Source: Eucommia ulmoides (Eukaryota > Streptophyta > Magnoliopsida > Garryales > Eucommiaceae). Taken from it: 64,000 nucleotides of DNA. The stretch lies in contig CM028335.1 in NCBI GenBank assembly GCA_016647705.1, forward strand, positions 42,753,526-42,817,525. The letters are read 5' to 3'. The translations under genes and the position numbers were made by a program. The notes under the pieces were generated by a model. The model searched no databases. It was not told the origin of the DNA and was given only the letters and a program-made list of their open reading frames with translations. Of this stretch, positions 34,136 through 47,214 are shown piece by piece (within the stretch, counting starts at the first letter, position 1; every line of letters starts with the position of its first letter).

Positions 34136-36998
34136 TGTCACGACCCATCCCGAAATCCTGACATCCCGGGCTGGCGTGATAACATCATGACATCACCGAA
34201 AATAACTAACCAACCATCTATTACATGACAAGATGTATATATATAAATAAACCATCATCTATATGAAGCTATGCATATTTTTGTTATGGGAACACACTCG
34301 TTCCCCAAATATACTAACAACAAAATATAATACCATGAACCCCTCACAGGTTCGCCTCAGAAAGCTCATCTCAACCCTCAACACGACTCTATCGTAGGAC
34401 TCTACCTAGCGCCAGTAGGGGACTGACTCCTAGCTACTTCACCTGCGAATGTACTACCTTCTTAGTAAAAATATTTTTAATAATAAAAACTCATTCTACA
34501 ACATCTAAATGGATCAAACGTAAGTTTATAAATACCACATAGCTCGTAAAATTCCCAGTATAAAAGTAGGAAAAATAAAGCGACATAATTAAGTTCCATT
34601 CAAATCCAACTAATATAAAAATCATACTAATCACCATGATAATAAATATCAAATCAGCCAATATACGCAAAACACCACATCTCAAACACACATGTCAAAC
34701 ACACTTTTTAAGCACACAACTCAAACACACACCTCAAACACACACACTGGCCAGCCCTAGTGATTGTTTTAACCTCATGATCAGGAGTTGCAAAGGTACC
34801 ATACCACCCGTAGGATTTGCCTTCCTAACGGACACCCATCACTCCATCGAAGCAAATAATCACTGCGCAGTATAAACGTCTAACATCACTCTGCCGAAGC
34901 AGATAAATATCACTCCACTAAAGGGGATAAATATTATGGCACCGTCAAATAAATAACATCGTCAAATCAATAGCATCACTCTGCCGAAACAGATAATCAT
35001 CACTTTGCCGAAGCAGATAAATAATATAGTATCATGAAGTCAATAACATCGTCAAATTACGAATCAATAGCATCGTCTAATCAACAACATCGTCAAATTA
35101 ATAACATCATCATCAAATCACAACGTAATGATATCGTCTAATCAACATCGTTAGATCACACATCCACCTCTCTTTTCCAAAAATTGACTTTTTATCCGAA
35201 AATCATATTTCTCACTTTCTTTTAAAAGGAAACGTCTGATTTTACCAAAACCACTTTTTCACTTTTATTTTTTTTGAAAACCATACATATTTAGAAAAAC
35301 AGATATTTCCACTCTCTTTTAAAACCATCAAATTTCAGCGAAAAATCATTTTCAACTTCCTTTCGAAACCAACACAATTCATCGAAAATCCATTTACTCA
35401 ACTCACCCAGAAACCTGCATGATCTATATCATTTTGAAATCATTTAATTTAACTACAATCATTTTCCATCATATATATATATATATATATATATAATTTG
35501 GCAAGAAGATAGTACACTCACCTCGTTTTCTGCACAGCAAAAACACCGTCGCCAAATGACTACTAGACCGCTACCGAAATACTGCCTGGAAGCAAGAGCC
35601 TGTAAATCTAACCATAACAGGCCTAAATCAAAGTTTTATTCACAATAAACCCTAATATGCAGTGTGTGTCCCTAAATGGAAGATTTCCAATTTCCTCAAA
35701 ATTAATTATTTAACAAAAAAATAATTGATTAAAATTTACTTGTTTCCAAATCGCTCACGGGTTGCGAGATGAGTTTATATTTAAGTTGGGGTTAAAAGTG
35801 AAATTCCTCCTCTCTTTTTTTCAGTCCTGTCTCCCTGTTTTGTTTCAGACGGTCGGCTGGCCCCCTCTCTCTTTCTATTGTTGCCAACTACCGGTGGCCT
35901 CCTATACCTCGTTGATTCTCATTGTTGGTCCTACACCAACCATACCACCAATCAACGACCACCACCGGCCACCCCACAACCGAACACGCCTACCCACGAG
36001 ACCACCAAGCATACCCACATGACAACACTCTCTCTCACTAACCTCCCTTCACCGCCGGCCGCACCATGGCGACGATCACACACGCATGCAGTCTAAGCAA
36101 CACACACATTCACAAGCTGCACAAAATAAGAATCGAAAACACATACACTCCGTCAAACGCCACCATCGGACGAAACCGAAACCCACCGCCGATCCCACCG
36201 CCAATCACATACACATGCATACACACACCCACTAGAATGATCAAAGAAATACGCATAAATACTCACCAGATAGAAGATCGTCGATGACTAGACAGTCGAA
36301 CCCAACTCCCACTCACCAGCAATGCTAAGAACGCACACCGTCAAATGCCATCGACGAAACACCCCACCGGCCGAACCACATTCGCTCTCTCCTGAAACTG
36401 ATGACGATGATCAACGCATACCCACAAAGATGAAATAACACTGAACGCCCACTAATGACCATGCCGGGGAACCCACCACCGAAACCTCCCATCCGTCTCC
36501 CTCTCTCTCTCTAGAATTTCTGAATTTCTAGATTGGGTTTGAGATTTTTGATCAGTTCCACATGCAAGAGTGAGTATATATTGCATGAGATTAGTGGGAG
36601 AAGTCATTCCTAGCTTGCCACGTCGCCCACGCGGATCTCCCTTACCGGCCGGTTTGAGCCTCGTTACACACACACAACATATAATATACATATATGTGTT
36701 TTAAAAAAAAAAACTTTAGTTAAAATGCACTTTCCTCCCCCCAACTTCCTTTAAGATCTTTTTTTAATCATTTTCAACTTTTACACGTTTCTAAAATTAT
36801 AATTTCACCCTTACTATTTTCAATTTTTTATTTTAATTATCAATTTGGATCTCAAGTTTAATTTTCATGTTTTCTAAATTTCAAATTTGACCCTTAAACT
36901 TTTAATTTTGATTTTTATTAACAAAACTTTACCATGAATTTCCCAATACTTCAAAATGCAACTATTAATGACGTACGTACTATGATTTGGGCCTTACA
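34136..36998 (-). mobile_element. complete solo LTR, family C (copy C3), inserted in Tat gag
   Basis: Begins TGTCACGACCC and ends GGGCCTTACA on the plus strand; flanked by GGAAG on both sides (34131-34135, 36999-37003). At 2863 bp it has the same length as copy C2. In minus sense it starts TGTAAGGCCC like C2. Inner landmarks: a block of short repeats with CTGCCGAAGCAG (34846-35020), (TA)n at about 35475-35496, CA-rich sequence at about 36090-36230. Proline/threonine-rich frames in the last part are low-complexity artefacts. Confidence 0.92.
34846..35110 (-). repeat. variable repeat block of LTR C3 with TTCG-loop hairpins
   Basis: CATCACTCTGCCGAAGCAGATAA-like units occur near 34885, 34975 and 34998, mixed with repeated ACATCGTCAAATCA-like units to about 35110. 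On the minus strand the first is TCTGC-TTCG-GCAGA (core at 34891-34902), a 5-bp stem with a TTCG loop closed by C-G. The other two are imperfect. The block occupies the place where C2 has CCCC-N4-GGGG hairpins. Confidence 0.65.
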
Positions 36999-37003
36999 GG
37001 AAG

Positions 37004-38298
37004 AAATCCTTCCCTGAATTCTCTGCGAAGATAACGGCTACCAAGGCCGTAAGCGGGGTGAACCCTTGTTGGCGATGCCCTGGGGGAGGAAGTGGTCTCC
37101 TCTCCCCAGGTAGGGGTCCCAATCTTCCTTCTACCTATAACCTTCTTGAGCCTTGGGTTTGATTTCAATCTCTATTCCTTGGTCCCCTCAGCTGGTTTTC
37201 CCTTTCACGCTCTCTCCTAGTGGCAATACGGAGGTCAGCACCATGGAATCTAGTTCCATGGTCTAGAGCTTGATCGAGTGTAAAAGTAGGGTTGGAGCAT
37301 AGATCGTAGGATAATCTCTAATGCCGTAGCCCATCAACAAAGGCATTTAACGCAACAGCATCAAGAAGGTCATCACATAAATTTGCTTCTCGGTTGAAAT
37401 GCTCAACGTAATCACCTAAAGACTTAGTGGGCTCTTACCAAATAGTGAGGATATGAGCCACAGTCCTTGGCCTCTGTCGGAAACGACTGAAATGAGCCAG
37501 GAACAACTACTCGAGTTCTCTGAAGGTGGAGATGGACGTTGGCCTCAAACTCTGGAACCACGATCTTGTAGCACCCATAAGAGTGATGGGAAAGGCTCTG
37601 CACCGCAAAGCTACAGAGGCCACCTGCATGTCTATATGAGACTTGAATATAGAAAGCTGGTTAACGGGATCTGAAGTCCCATCATACAGACTCATCTAGG
37701 GTTGGGTAAAATACCTCGATGCTACTTCTTCTAAAACCTCATCCACAAAAGGAGAATTCACCTCTGGAATTACACCCGTTCCTACCCGGCCTCCTTGCAC
37801 TTCCTGGAGACGGGCTTCCATGTTGGCCAGGCGGTGCCCCACAACCTCTCTTGCCCGAGGCTCTCCCTAGATCTGACTGTCCGCAGCCCGGGCCGCAGGG
37901 TGATGGAAGGGAGGTGAGTAGGAGTCAACCTCACGATCACGCCAACCTCTATGATCGAACCTAGAAGGCCGATGAAGAGCACGACTATTAGGGAACACCG
38001 ACATATCCCTCAGCACAAATTCGCGTGGTAGATGAAGTGGAGATCTCAACATTACAAGAAGGGCCCTTTCTTGTCCTGCAAACTCAGGGTTGCAAGGCGG
38101 AGGGCGGCTATTGGGCTCCTGCCCATTCGGAGTGTCCATAAAAACATTGCAGTCTTGAGGTGGCCCCTCAGGCGTTGTGCGCTGGAAGGTTGGTCCACCC
38201 TGAGTAGGGGGCGGTGGCAAGCGCGCGAGAATGAGTTGTACATTTGATTTGAACTCTTGCATTTGGCGTTCAAGGAGATCAACTCGAGATACCTCCAC
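37004..38298 (-). pseudogene. Tat gag, N-terminal and core part
   Basis: The frame 37867-38298 begins with a short leucine-rich segment (VDLLERQMQEFKSNVQLIL), then a Pro-rich linker. The capsid-like core at 37507-37695 has SLYDGTSDPVNQL and RAFPITLMGATRSWFQSL (retrotransposon gag family). Downstream FLAHFSRFRQRPRT, GDYVEHFNREANL and NAFVDGLRH-type motifs continue with stops to the solo LTR border at 37003. It would form the particle shell. Three or more interruptions show it is dead. Confidence 0.82.
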
Positions 38299-38521
38299 AG
38301 CTCTTGAGGTCTGTCCCGTAGCCCCAGGTGGCAGAGTGGATGGTCCTGCCTAACCATAGGGGGGCAGTTATCCTCGTTGATGGGAGCTGGTGGGTATGCG
38401 CTTGAATTTTTTTACATGTCTTCTTGTTCTTCTATTTTGTGTCTATCTAACTGGACCTTGTGATCAATCAAGCTCAGCTGAGCAGAGAGTAGTGATCAGG
38501 GGAAGGCATTTTGCTTGGTTC

Positions 38522-38539
38522 CCACAGACAACGCCAAAC
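38522..38539 (-). other. leader / primer-binding-site region of the Tat element
   Basis: Directly inside the 5' LTR the minus strand reads GTTTGGCGTTGTCTGTGG, close to the TTTGGC.CCGTCTGTGG found in many plant Tat elements and at 492-509 in this window. The priming tRNA cannot be named from this alone. Confidence 0.6.
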
Positions 38540-39336
38540 TGTTGGTACATAAAACTGGTACACACCTCAAGTATGGTCCAGTCAGATGACGGATGGGTCC
38601 TCCTACGGAGGTGGAGTCATCGGTTGAAAATTCTTCGGGTGAAATGTGTTGAGTCCTGTGAGGACTAACCTGTTATGTCTAGAGTCCTGCTCCTTAGGAA
38701 GTGTACCTACAGAAGGCTCGGACCAGGATTTGTTACGGTGAAATCCCTTCAGCGTGGTAATCAGTGCTCAGAGAGAAAAGGTACAGAATATAGAAAGTAC
38801 ACAAATGAACTCACGCGTAATGTAAATGTATTCAAGCGTACCTCGGGCTTACATAGCCCCCGATATATATAGGCGTTGGAGATGATTAGTCGGGCCTAAA
38901 CATGATTAATTAGTCGAAACTCTGTGTTTAGCCAATAATCCAAGCCGTTTAGGAGATAATCGTTGGGCTTGGGATTTTGGGCCTATTTGGCGAAGTCCGC
39001 GGGCCTTTGTCAGACCTGCAGCGGTGAGCTAGTGGAGGAAAGTAGAGATTCGTAAAGTCTTGAAGAAGAAACAAGGTGAAAAAGGGAGTCGATTGAGGTG
39101 AACGGCTGAGTCCTTGAAATTGATCGATAAGGGCACGGTGCAGAGCTCAAAGTGGCACGTCTCTGCGGGGCTCCTTGCTCCTCCCTGAATGCAAATGAGA
39201 TTCCAGGGAGGAGCCGTAGTCGGTGTAGGCTCCAACATGGCATTGTGGATTACAGAATGTGTCCCTATCATTGCGAGGGTTGACACGTGGTTGGGTCCCA
39301 AGTGCTAACTCAGAGGTGCCCAAAAATACCCTCATC
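38540..39336 (-). repeat. 5' LTR of the Tat element
   Basis: 797 bp from TGTTGGTACATAAAAC to CCCTCATC (plus strand). The outer border is followed by GATAG, the target duplication. A TATATATA core at about 38864 is flanked by CCCCCGA and GGCGTTGG, conserved in all four LTRs of this family here. The outermost A is missing compared with the 3' LTR end (CATCA). Confidence 0.9.
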
Positions 39337-39341
39337 GATAG

Positions 39342-41463
39342 TATAGGTTTTTCAACTGATTGTATTCACAAGAATAGTTTATCAGTTTTGAATTGAGCAT
39401 AAGGTGAATCAATCAATTAGGCAAGCATGGATAAATTTTAAATATACACATGAATGAATATAAGCATGTAAAGTATAGATCATAACATATTCTCAATTAA
39501 GCACATATTCATCACATTCAAATCTTAAGCAAGTAAATGCAGTTAAAGAGAGAGTATAAAGGGACGAACTCATTGGGTTTCAGATAGAGTTGTAGACCTT
39601 TAGAAACCTCTAGGATGACAAAGAATTAATCTTCGAGCATTTGGATCAACCGTGTAGAATTAAAATTCAAGACTTGACGGTCTTACTCTAGGTTTCTCAC
39701 ACAAAGATCCACTCTCTTATATTATGATAGTGTTTCTTACACTACATCACTCATTAAAGAATCAAGAGGTGTTCCTTAGGAATGATAGATATATCTCCCA
39801 AGCTAAAACCCTCATCCTCTTCTAATTTGTGCAATTAGGTGGGTATATAGGTTTTATCAAGAAAGTTACTATTTTACCTATTTTAGAATCATAAGGCGCT
39901 TAATCCACAATAATTAATTAAGGTTAGAGATGGATAATTTGATCAATAATATATATGTTAATGTTCTAAATTGTCCATTTTTGGTAAGAATTCATGGGAA
40001 GACAAGATGCACTACAAATAGCTACATTTTATTCAAAATATGGTAACTTTTAAACATCTAATTCGTAATTTTTTATTCAAACAATTTATAAGATGTTAAT
40101 TAAAGTTTAAAAAAAAATAATCAATTTGACATTTAATTCTTAATCCAATTTGATGTTTGGCCCGATTATACATACATATCGACGTTTATCTGTTGATCAA
40201 ACTTTTGGTCAGTTGACCAATATTCATATAAACCAAAGCCAATAGGCTTTTGCCCCAATCAATCGATAGGTCAATTGACTGAACTAAGGGAATCAAGTCC
40301 TTGTTCCAATCGATTAATCAAATCTTTTTCTTTTTTTATCCATTTAGCCTTCTAGAACAATCGATTGACCTGATATTGGGATCAGTCAATCGGATTCTCT
40401 TAAGTTGTATTACTATAGACTCACTGTCATGATCGGTTTACTAGAACAAGAATTTGATCAACTCCACTCTGTATTTTTAATTTTTAAGCCTATTTTTTAA
40501 TAAACTCTCATTTTGACTCCTATTTAACTTAGCCTCATATTTAACAATGTTTAACATATCAAACTCACATAAATGTTATAATATAAATGTCACATAAGTT
40601 ATATATAAGTATTTATGTGTTTCCTAGAGTCTTAATTATGCATACTTCTCAAGATCGAGAGAGTTATTACATTGTTACCCTTTGGGACTTGATCTTTCTC
40701 TTGTTGACGTCTTCTTGTCTCTTCCATCACTGAATCCACTCATCCATTTCATACTTGTTTGGTTTTATTTCTTTCTCCCTTCATTTATCCTTGTATACCA
40801 TGAGTTTTTTTTTACACTTTAGTTCTCCTATAAGGAGAATTCATTCGAGAACCTTATTAAGGTTAGTGGAATAGTATAAGCAACCAAACATGTTTTCATA
40901 CGAGTCGCATATTTGTATGAACATATATAAGCATGGATATAATCACATATGCATGCAACACATATATATTATAAGTATGAATGTCCTAAGGTATCGCATG
41001 TGTCACATAAGAGTGTTATATACGCATTAACACAGTCATAATTAATAATATAGTCACATACAACTATCACATGTATAATTATCACGTAAGCGTATCATAT
41101 GAGCATATAATCTAATCACATTTTCACATAAGCATGATGTATAGCATATATATACTTTGTGTGATGAGCTAAATTTACTACACAATCCAATACATTGACC
41201 AATGTGCGACATTATCAAAATATAATATCTCAATACTCTTCTTTAATATTCCCTTAAAATATGTAAGTACATTTCAAGGATAATCCAACAATTTCACTAA
41301 TAATATTTTTATTAATATTTTTAAAAAATAAAAAAATAGAAAAGAAAAAAAAAAAGGATTAAAAAATAAATAAGAGAAAATAGAAGACTCTAATCTTGTC
41401 CAGCGAAGATATTAAAGTCCGGCAAAGATAAAGAGATAGAGTAGAAGGAAGTCACCTTTTTTT

Positions 41464-41494
<31 letters not shown>

Positions 41495-41852
41495 GGTGTA
41501 AATGTATTTTTTTTTCTTAATTCAGTTTTGACCTTTATGATTTATTTTTAAACTAATGGCAAACAACGTCTCTTACAAATGTTTTTCTTACCTATTTTAT
41601 TACATAAATCTTAAAATAAAAAAATAAAAAATAAAAAAATAAGAACTAGAAACATAAGTATGAAAACAATATGTGGTGATGGAAGTTGGGGTGTTTTGAA
41701 TTAAAAAATAAAAAAGAATGCCTTAAAAAATACATGAGAAAAGTAGAGAATTTGGATATTTATTCATGATAATAGTAGAGAAAATGAGACCTACATGCTT
41801 TGAAAATTTCTCTTTAAGATGTGTCCAAAATATATCCAAAAAATATATATTA
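39342..41852. other. AT-rich intergenic sequence, no gene
   Basis: No coding region can be supported. The stretch 40180-40440 contains several ATCGATTGACC/GGTCAATTGAC palindromic sites like those in the Sirevirus LTR, so part of it may be a minus-oriented LTR remnant. A T17-G23 tract lies at 41457-41496. Confidence 0.5.
41457..41496. repeat. T17 followed directly by G23
   Basis: Seventeen T (41457-41473) then twenty-three G (41474-41496). Such a run can form G-quadruplex or triplex DNA and is prone to sequencing error, so the exact length is uncertain. Confidence 0.9.
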
Positions 41853-43187
41853 TGTAACGACCCGGTTTTTCAGGACCACCACGCGGTTTCTCCCTAAGGA
41901 GAATTCTACTCCAAATATTTCAGCATTTATAAATAAATTAGTATTATAATTAATTCAGCTCTGACACCACTCTGTAACGACTCGATTTTCCAGAGCCGCA
42001 ACTAGGTTTCTCCTATAGAGAATTAATACTACAATCGAATAATTTATATTACATTTTATATAAATCAGACAAATTTTACAGTTACGGCGATAATTATAAT
42101 TATCGAATTATCGCATCGATTTTACAACCGTAAATAATAAATGCAACTATTACAAATTACATAGAAATCCAAATAAAATTCAAATACAATTATAATTGAA
42201 ATACAAATATAATTATGAAATTATTAGAAATTCAAATACAAATATAACTGGAATAAAATTTTGAATTTCAAATACAATTAATCAAATAATTCCAATATAT
42301 ATATATACACATACACACAATTATTACAAATAAAATGAAAGTTCAAATAAAATTTCTAACACAGTTTCATTCCCACAGGCTCTGCAATCAAAACTGTGGG
42401 GTTGTGAGCCAACACTCAGTAGAATTTCAACCCCTCTAATACGTGCATTTAATCAAACTCCAAATAAACACATAAACGCATATCTCACATAAATTCCACA
42501 TAACAATCTTAAATATTTCATGAAAACTAACAGTTAAAATTTAACAACTTTAGCATGAATCACATACTCAAGAGAGAGATTAAATACAAATATTTAAAAG
42601 AGTCAAAAATTTTACTTGAAATCCGAAACCGGAATCCGAATCGAAATAGATATTGTGTTTAATTAATATTCTCACCAAAAATGACATTTTTTATTCTCTA
42701 ATAATGTAATCATATATATAAACTGAATCTTCTCAACCTATATATATAAACTGTAAGCATATGAATCTTATATATATAATCTGAATGATAACTATTGCTA
42801 TTACTTTTAATATTATTATTATTATTATTATTACATAACATGTATGATAACACGTGTAATGTTTAGATTATATATATTACACAATTTATTTTTCTTTTTG
42901 TTTCTTTATGTACGAAACAAATATGTATCACTTATTTATTTATTCATTTATTTATTTACACAATGTCCCTTTAAAATAAAAAAAATATTAATTATATCTC
43001 AAAATTTTTAAAAATATATTTTAAATAACACAATAGTCCTAAAAAAATTAAAAGTCAAATTAAAATTAACATTTAACCCTAAAAAATTATCAAATATAAT
43101 TAATGCCATAAATTTGCAAAATAATTCCAAAAATATTAAACTTATATAAAGTAATAATTTCACAATATAAATTTTTGGAGTATTACA
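41853..43187 (-). repeat. 3' LTR with internal end/PBS duplication
   Basis: The plus strand begins TGTAACGACCCGG and ends GAGTATTACA. About 118 bp in, TGTAACGACTCG occurs again, preceded by CAGCTCTGACACCAC, the inverse of a degraded Met primer-binding site. So the LTR contains a second copy of its own end plus a primer site. The matching LTR has the same arrangement. Confidence 0.75.
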
Positions 43188-44029
43188 ATCTACCCCCCTT
43201 AAATAGATTTCGTCCTCAAAATTTCGTTTAAAACAATAATAATTTAGAATCGCACCATACTAGTCACTCTCGGTTAAAAAATAACAACCAAAAGTCAACA
43301 CCACGCTCCCGTTGTACTATTCTGATAAAAATAACAATAAATAATAATATATCTTTAAAATATCACGGTAGTCTCACTAGATTGAGTCTATCATAATTTC
43401 AACATATCTATTATATCAATAATGTTTCCATTTGACATGATTTTTCAAGTTCACTGTCATATTCCATAACCAACATTTATCAATTTCATCCAACATTCAA
43501 ACCAACTTGTTCGCAACTAGCATCATAATCAGTAGATAGTCCAAATTTCTCGTGGATTATCCCGTGAGACTAAAAATAATCATCTCCAATATCCAAATTA
43601 AAATTTTAATAATCTCGTAAACTTTTTCATAAAATATCAACACAATCAAAACCTCAAATAAAAGATTTTATAAAATAAGTCTAAAAACACATAAATACCT
43701 CTCAACCACATAAATACTTCCCAATACATGAATACGTCTTAACCATATAAATATATCTCAAAAAACATAAATACATTTCAGACACATAAATATGCTCCAA
43801 ACCGCCTAAATACATCTCAATCACACTAATATGTGTCAAACACATAAATACGTCTCAATCATATAAATATATCTCAAAGGACCAAAACTCATGTAAGCGA
43901 GTTTAATACTCAAGTAAAACATGTATAGACAAATATTTCAGAAAGTCCCCAAAAGTTTTAACAATTACCCTCACTTCGATTCTACCTATTACTAGTAGTG
44001 GAGCAAAATCTATCTGAATATTTTATCAG

Positions 44030-45335
44030 TTTACTGTCTTCATAATACAAAAATCATTTTATGGATCAAGTGTTTTTATCAAAATTCACTTTCCAATAAA
44101 ATATAACCACACATTGAACAATAGTAAAATCCCACGAATATCATTTAATTTAAGTCAACTAAATATAAATCAACCATTTAAATCACTCTTATATAATAAA
44201 ATATCATACTTCTTTGTCAGTCATGTGATCATTTTTCTCGCGATCGGGAGTTATAACGGTGCCGTAACCTATTTATCTGTGCAATCTAAGGTTGCAATCA
44301 GTGTCAAGGTCATTTAATATCTACAATGGTAAGAGTCAACACGTGATATAAACCACCATATCATGATAATAATAATCATCATCAACAACAACAACGATAG
44401 CAACAGATATCAACCACCTTGCAGAACTTGCCCTTTTGTAAGGACCAATCACATCTCGCAGGACATACTCTCCTGAAGAGACGAACTATGGCATAGTCAA
44501 ATAATAAAATCACTTTCTGCATTTAGAAATTTACTTGATCCGCATCACATTATAAAATAATTCATTTTAATAAACCTTTTCTTTTCACATTTTTGTACGA
44601 AAATATAATTTGACAATTTATATAGAAGACAATATCCTCACTTTATCGTTATACTTATCTTCATAATATAAAAACAATTTATAAATCAAGTATATTTATC
44701 AAACACTACTTTTTAAAATATAATATAAATATAACCGTACACTGAGCCGAAATAAAAAATTTCACAGCTACCATCACAATAAAACAAATGTATTTGAATT
44801 AACCAATCAGGTTAGTTTGATATATAATAAAATACCGCACATATATTTTCCTACTAACCATAGGATCATTTCACCTCATGATCAAGAGTTACGACGGTAT
44901 TGTAACTTGTACAACTGTACAATCTAAGGTTGCTATCAGTGCTAGGGTCATTCAATATCTCCAATGGTAGAAGCAACATAATGGTATAAACTACCATATC
45001 AACAATATAATCAACTATCTGCATGACTTGCCCTCTTGTCAGGTCTCAACATATTAACAACATAGTCAACCATCTGCAAGACTTACCCCCTCCCATCAGG
45101 TCACAACAACAACGTCCTACAGTACCCTCCTGTAAGGACCAACCACATCTCGTAGGACATGCCCTCCTGACGAGACAATTATGACATAGCAGGATAATAA
45201 AAATTATTTTCACCTCTTAAAAAAAATATTTGATCAATTAATCATCATAAAACTATCAATTTTCATCAACCCCTTTCTTTTCCACAATTTAATATAAAAA
45301 TATAATTTGACGATTTATATAGAAGACAATAAACA
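44030..45335 (-). repeat. tandem duplication (about 0.65 kb) of family C-like LTR sequence
   Basis: Two diverged units run from a TCTTCATAATA.AAAA landmark (44038 and 44671) to TTATATAGAAGACAAT (about 44616 and 45314). Each carries the family C landmarks GAT(C).GGAGTTA...CGGT..CGTAAC and a CCTCCTG..AGGAC-type block. This is therefore a diverged family C relative duplicated inside the gypsy element. No gene. Confidence 0.6.
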
Positions 45336-45721
45336 CCTTTAAATTGGTACTTTCAATTCAACGACAAATCCTATGGTCCACGACTAACACAATACTCACC
45401 AAGACTTATTTAACTTACTATTAGTAAGTTGTATTAATCAAATACTACCTAAAATGTTAATATATTCAAATTGAAACTGTAGGGACCAAAGTGAAATAAT
45501 GGTAATAACACATGGGTGCAAAGTGTCAAACCACCAAAAATACATAACGGAGACATGAATGCATGCAAATATAAACCAAACCCCAATCCTTGCACATACG
45601 TATAAGTACCATAGTACATCTTGTATTCTTGTAGGCTTAATATATCCACTACAATTATTCTATTAATGGGAACAAAGCAAACAAAGCAAATTTTTATTTT
45701 CATTTATATTTATTTATTTAG

Positions 45722-45723
<2 letters not shown>

Positions 45724-45769
<46 letters not shown>
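45724..45769. repeat. (TTA)n microsatellite
   Basis: About 15 TTA units. The leucine-run frame across it is an artefact. Confidence 0.95.
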
Positions 45770-46209
45770 TTCCTTGTGTACATATATATGTATATGCAAA
45801 AGAAGATCTACATGTTTTCTGGGTAAAGAAAATATAATACTCCTCAGGAATTGTTTCGGACACTAGTGCAAGGTAGAGAAAAATTTCCTTCTATTTGAAA
45901 GCATCTAAAATAGAATAAATAAAGTCCAAGAAGCCAATTCCTTTGAGCAGCCCTTTCCCTGTCATCAGCTCAAAATTTAACAGAAACAAGAAGCCGACCA
46001 AAGCTGCCTTCCATTTATCAATTCGTTCTTCCCGGTAAAACCAAACCCCGTCGAATCCTCATTAACAACCATTCTCAATATATATATATATTTTTTTAAA
46101 ATTAATGAGTTATATGAAATTATTATTTTTAAGTATTACTTCATTTATTGTAAGTAATAGGTACCATAACCCAAGTCTAAAGTAGCCGCAAACTTGCTCC
46201 GATACCAAC

Positions 46210-47181
46210 TGTTGCGACCCGGTTTTCCAGGGCCGTCATGCGGTTTCTACCTAAGGAGAATTCTACCCCAAATATTTCACCATTTATAAATAAATTAGTA
46301 TTACTATTAATTCAGCTCTGATACTACTTTGTAACGACCTGATTTCCTAGGGCCGCCACTAGGTTTCTCCTATAGAGAATTAATACTACAATCGAATAAT
46401 TAATATTTCATTTTATATAAATCTGACAAATTTTACGGCTACGGCGATAATTATAATTATCGAATTATCACGTCAATTTTAAAACCATAAATAATAAATG
46501 CAACTATTACAAATTACATTGAAATCCAAATAAAATTCAAATACAAATATAATTGAAATACAAATATAATTATGAAATTATTAGAAATTCAAATACAAAT
46601 ATAATTGAAATAAATTTTTGAATTTCAAGTACAATTAATCAAATAATTCCAATATATATATATATATACACACACACATACACACACACAATTATTACAA
46701 ATTAAATGAAAGGTCAAATAAAATCCCTAGCACAGTTTCATTCCCACACGCCCTGCAATCAAAATTGTGGGATTGTGAGTCAACGCTCAGTAGAATTTCA
46801 ACCCCTCTAATACGTGTATTTGATCAAACCCCAAATAAACACATAAATGTGTATCTCACATAAATTCCACATAATAATCCTAAATATTTCATAAAAACTA
46901 ATAGTTAAAATTTAACAATTTTAGCATGAATCACATACTCAAGAGAAATATTAAATACAAATATTTAAAAGAGTTAGAAATTCTATGTAAAATCCAAATC
47001 CGGAATCCAAATCAAAATCGATATTGTGTTTAATTAATATTCTCACGAAAAAAGACATTTTTTATTCTCTAATAATGTAATCATATATATAAACTGAATC
47101 TTCTTAAACCTATATATATAAAGTATAAGCATTTGAATCCTATATATATAATCTGAATGATCACTATTGTTATTACTTCTT

Positions 47182-47214
<33 letters not shown>

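Larger units (their letters stand above)
23230..39336 (-). mobile_element. Ty3/gypsy Tat-type element with nested solo LTRs
   Basis: The element spans 16107 bp with two LTRs and the 5-bp duplication GATAG at both outer borders (23225-23229 and 39337-39341). On the minus strand the order is LTR, leader, gag, protease, reverse transcriptase, RNase H, a second RNase H, integrase, a long spacer with an ORF in the opposite sense, tandem repeats, LTR. The second RNase H, the antisense ORF and the repeats near the 3' LTR are known Tat-lineage traits. Two solo LTRs (23453-25105 and 34136-36998) inserted later; without them it is about 11.6 kb. Coding parts contain stops and frameshifts, so it is not autonomous now. 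Confidence 0.9.

Noticed and set aside
43188..46209. Possible gag-pol between the two gypsy LTRs
   Set aside because: No protease, polymerase or integrase motif can be read in any frame; sequence is AT-rich and partly another LTR family.
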